Assembly: GCA_017442585.1 (NCBI GenBank)
Contig: JAFRZM010000018.1
Span: 1-50,090 of the forward strand
Direction of reading: 5' to 3'
Length of the DNA: 50,090 bases
Source of the DNA: Lachnospiraceae bacterium
Lineage (GTDB): Bacteria > Bacillota > Clostridia > Lachnospirales > Lachnospiraceae
Within the stretch, counting starts at the first letter, position 1. The number at the start of each line of letters is the position of its first letter. The position numbers and the translations under genes were made by a program. The notes under the pieces are model-generated. The model had not been told where the DNA came from. It made no database searches and saw only the letters and a list, made by a program, of their open reading frames with translations. This document shows, one piece after another, positions 50,021 through 50,090 of the stretch.

Positions 50021-50090
50021 ATGTTTGTAAAAAGCGATCGAGAAAAAGAAAAGAAAATGCTGGAAAAATTAATTGCCGGCGACGAAGAAA
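50021..50090 (+). CDS. start of probable antitoxin (truncated by window end)
   Basis: ATG 50021 follows AAGGAGGG. The first 23 codons (MFVKSDREKEKKMLEKLIAG then DEE) are charged and helical. The window ends before any HTH would be visible, so assignment to a HigA/XRE antitoxin rests on the position right after the toxin gene. Confidence 0.6.
   Translation, partial: MFVKSDREKEKKMLEKLIAGDEE

Noticed and set aside
1-50090. CRISPR arrays, rRNA or tRNA genes
   Set aside because: No regularly spaced direct repeats and no conserved RNA-gene segments were seen on reading either strand; a covariance search would be needed to exclude a divergent tRNA.

Overview
The window reads as a chromosome segment of a motile, low-GC Gram-positive anaerobe, most likely a Lachnospiraceae member (Butyrivibrio/Pseudobutyrivibrio/Roseburia type). 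This rests on a Firmicute-style flagellin and FliS, a Tad pilus locus with DUF5702 and DUF6382-type proteins, a short BirA without an HTH domain, KtrAB and a SleB-like spore/cell-wall hydrolase. The family placement is inference; no rRNA or marker gene is present to prove it.

Layout: 1-2.3 kb, end of an unknown gene, then flagellin and FliS behind a candidate sigma-D promoter. 2.4-10.2 kb, a compact Tad (Flp) pilus operon: prepilin peptidase, TadZ, TadA ATPase, TadB, TadC, Flp pilin, DUF5702 protein, TadE-like pseudopilin, second prepilin peptidase, small pseudopilin, DUF6382-like protein. Most joins are overlaps or gaps of a few bases. 10.3-22.4 kb, housekeeping genes: flavodoxin/SCP2 protein, HIT, murG, pgi, SH3-SleB hydrolase, nfeD, SPFH protein, birA, DUF6145-like, coaX, dusB, greA, lysS.

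22.4-39.6 kb is an AT-richer, partly decayed genomic island dominated by defence genes and holding two tyrosine-recombinase remnants. In order: a two-gene module resembling phage lambda RexA/RexB; a broken integrase; a restriction-modification operon with an HTH-Dam fusion methylase, a second D12 methylase, an AlwI-type endonuclease interrupted by an in-frame TAA, and an intact GmrSD-like DUF262/DUF1524 protein; a winged-helix remnant; an AbiEi-like/AbiEii/SF1-helicase operon behind repeated operator-like sequences; a metallophosphoesterase coupled to a broken partner gene; an HTH gene with the stub of a PLD-type helicase; a second integrase stub; and RhuM and phosphatase scraps. At least seven genes carry visible lesions while several defence genes remain open, which suggests an old multi-layer defence island undergoing selective loss.

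39.6-42.1 kb is a nucleoside phosphorylase / methyltransferase / kinase-like operon led by a strong promoter, a 37-codon leader ORF and a textbook terminator/antiterminator attenuator. 42.2-50.1 kb holds ktrB-ktrA, a GNAT acetyltransferase and a membrane HD-GYP protein on the minus strand, a divergent HD-GYP-like protein, a Fic AMP-transferase with a built-in inhibitory motif, and a RelE/HigB-like toxin followed by the start of its probable antitoxin at the window edge.

Most notable: the RexAB-like pair; the AbiE-helicase operon with a ten-base operator word; the nonsense-interrupted endonuclease; the leader-peptide attenuator; and a perfect 22-bp inverted repeat spanning the ribosome-binding site and start codon of a Tad pseudopilin, which could act as an intragenic invertible switch or an RNA switch.
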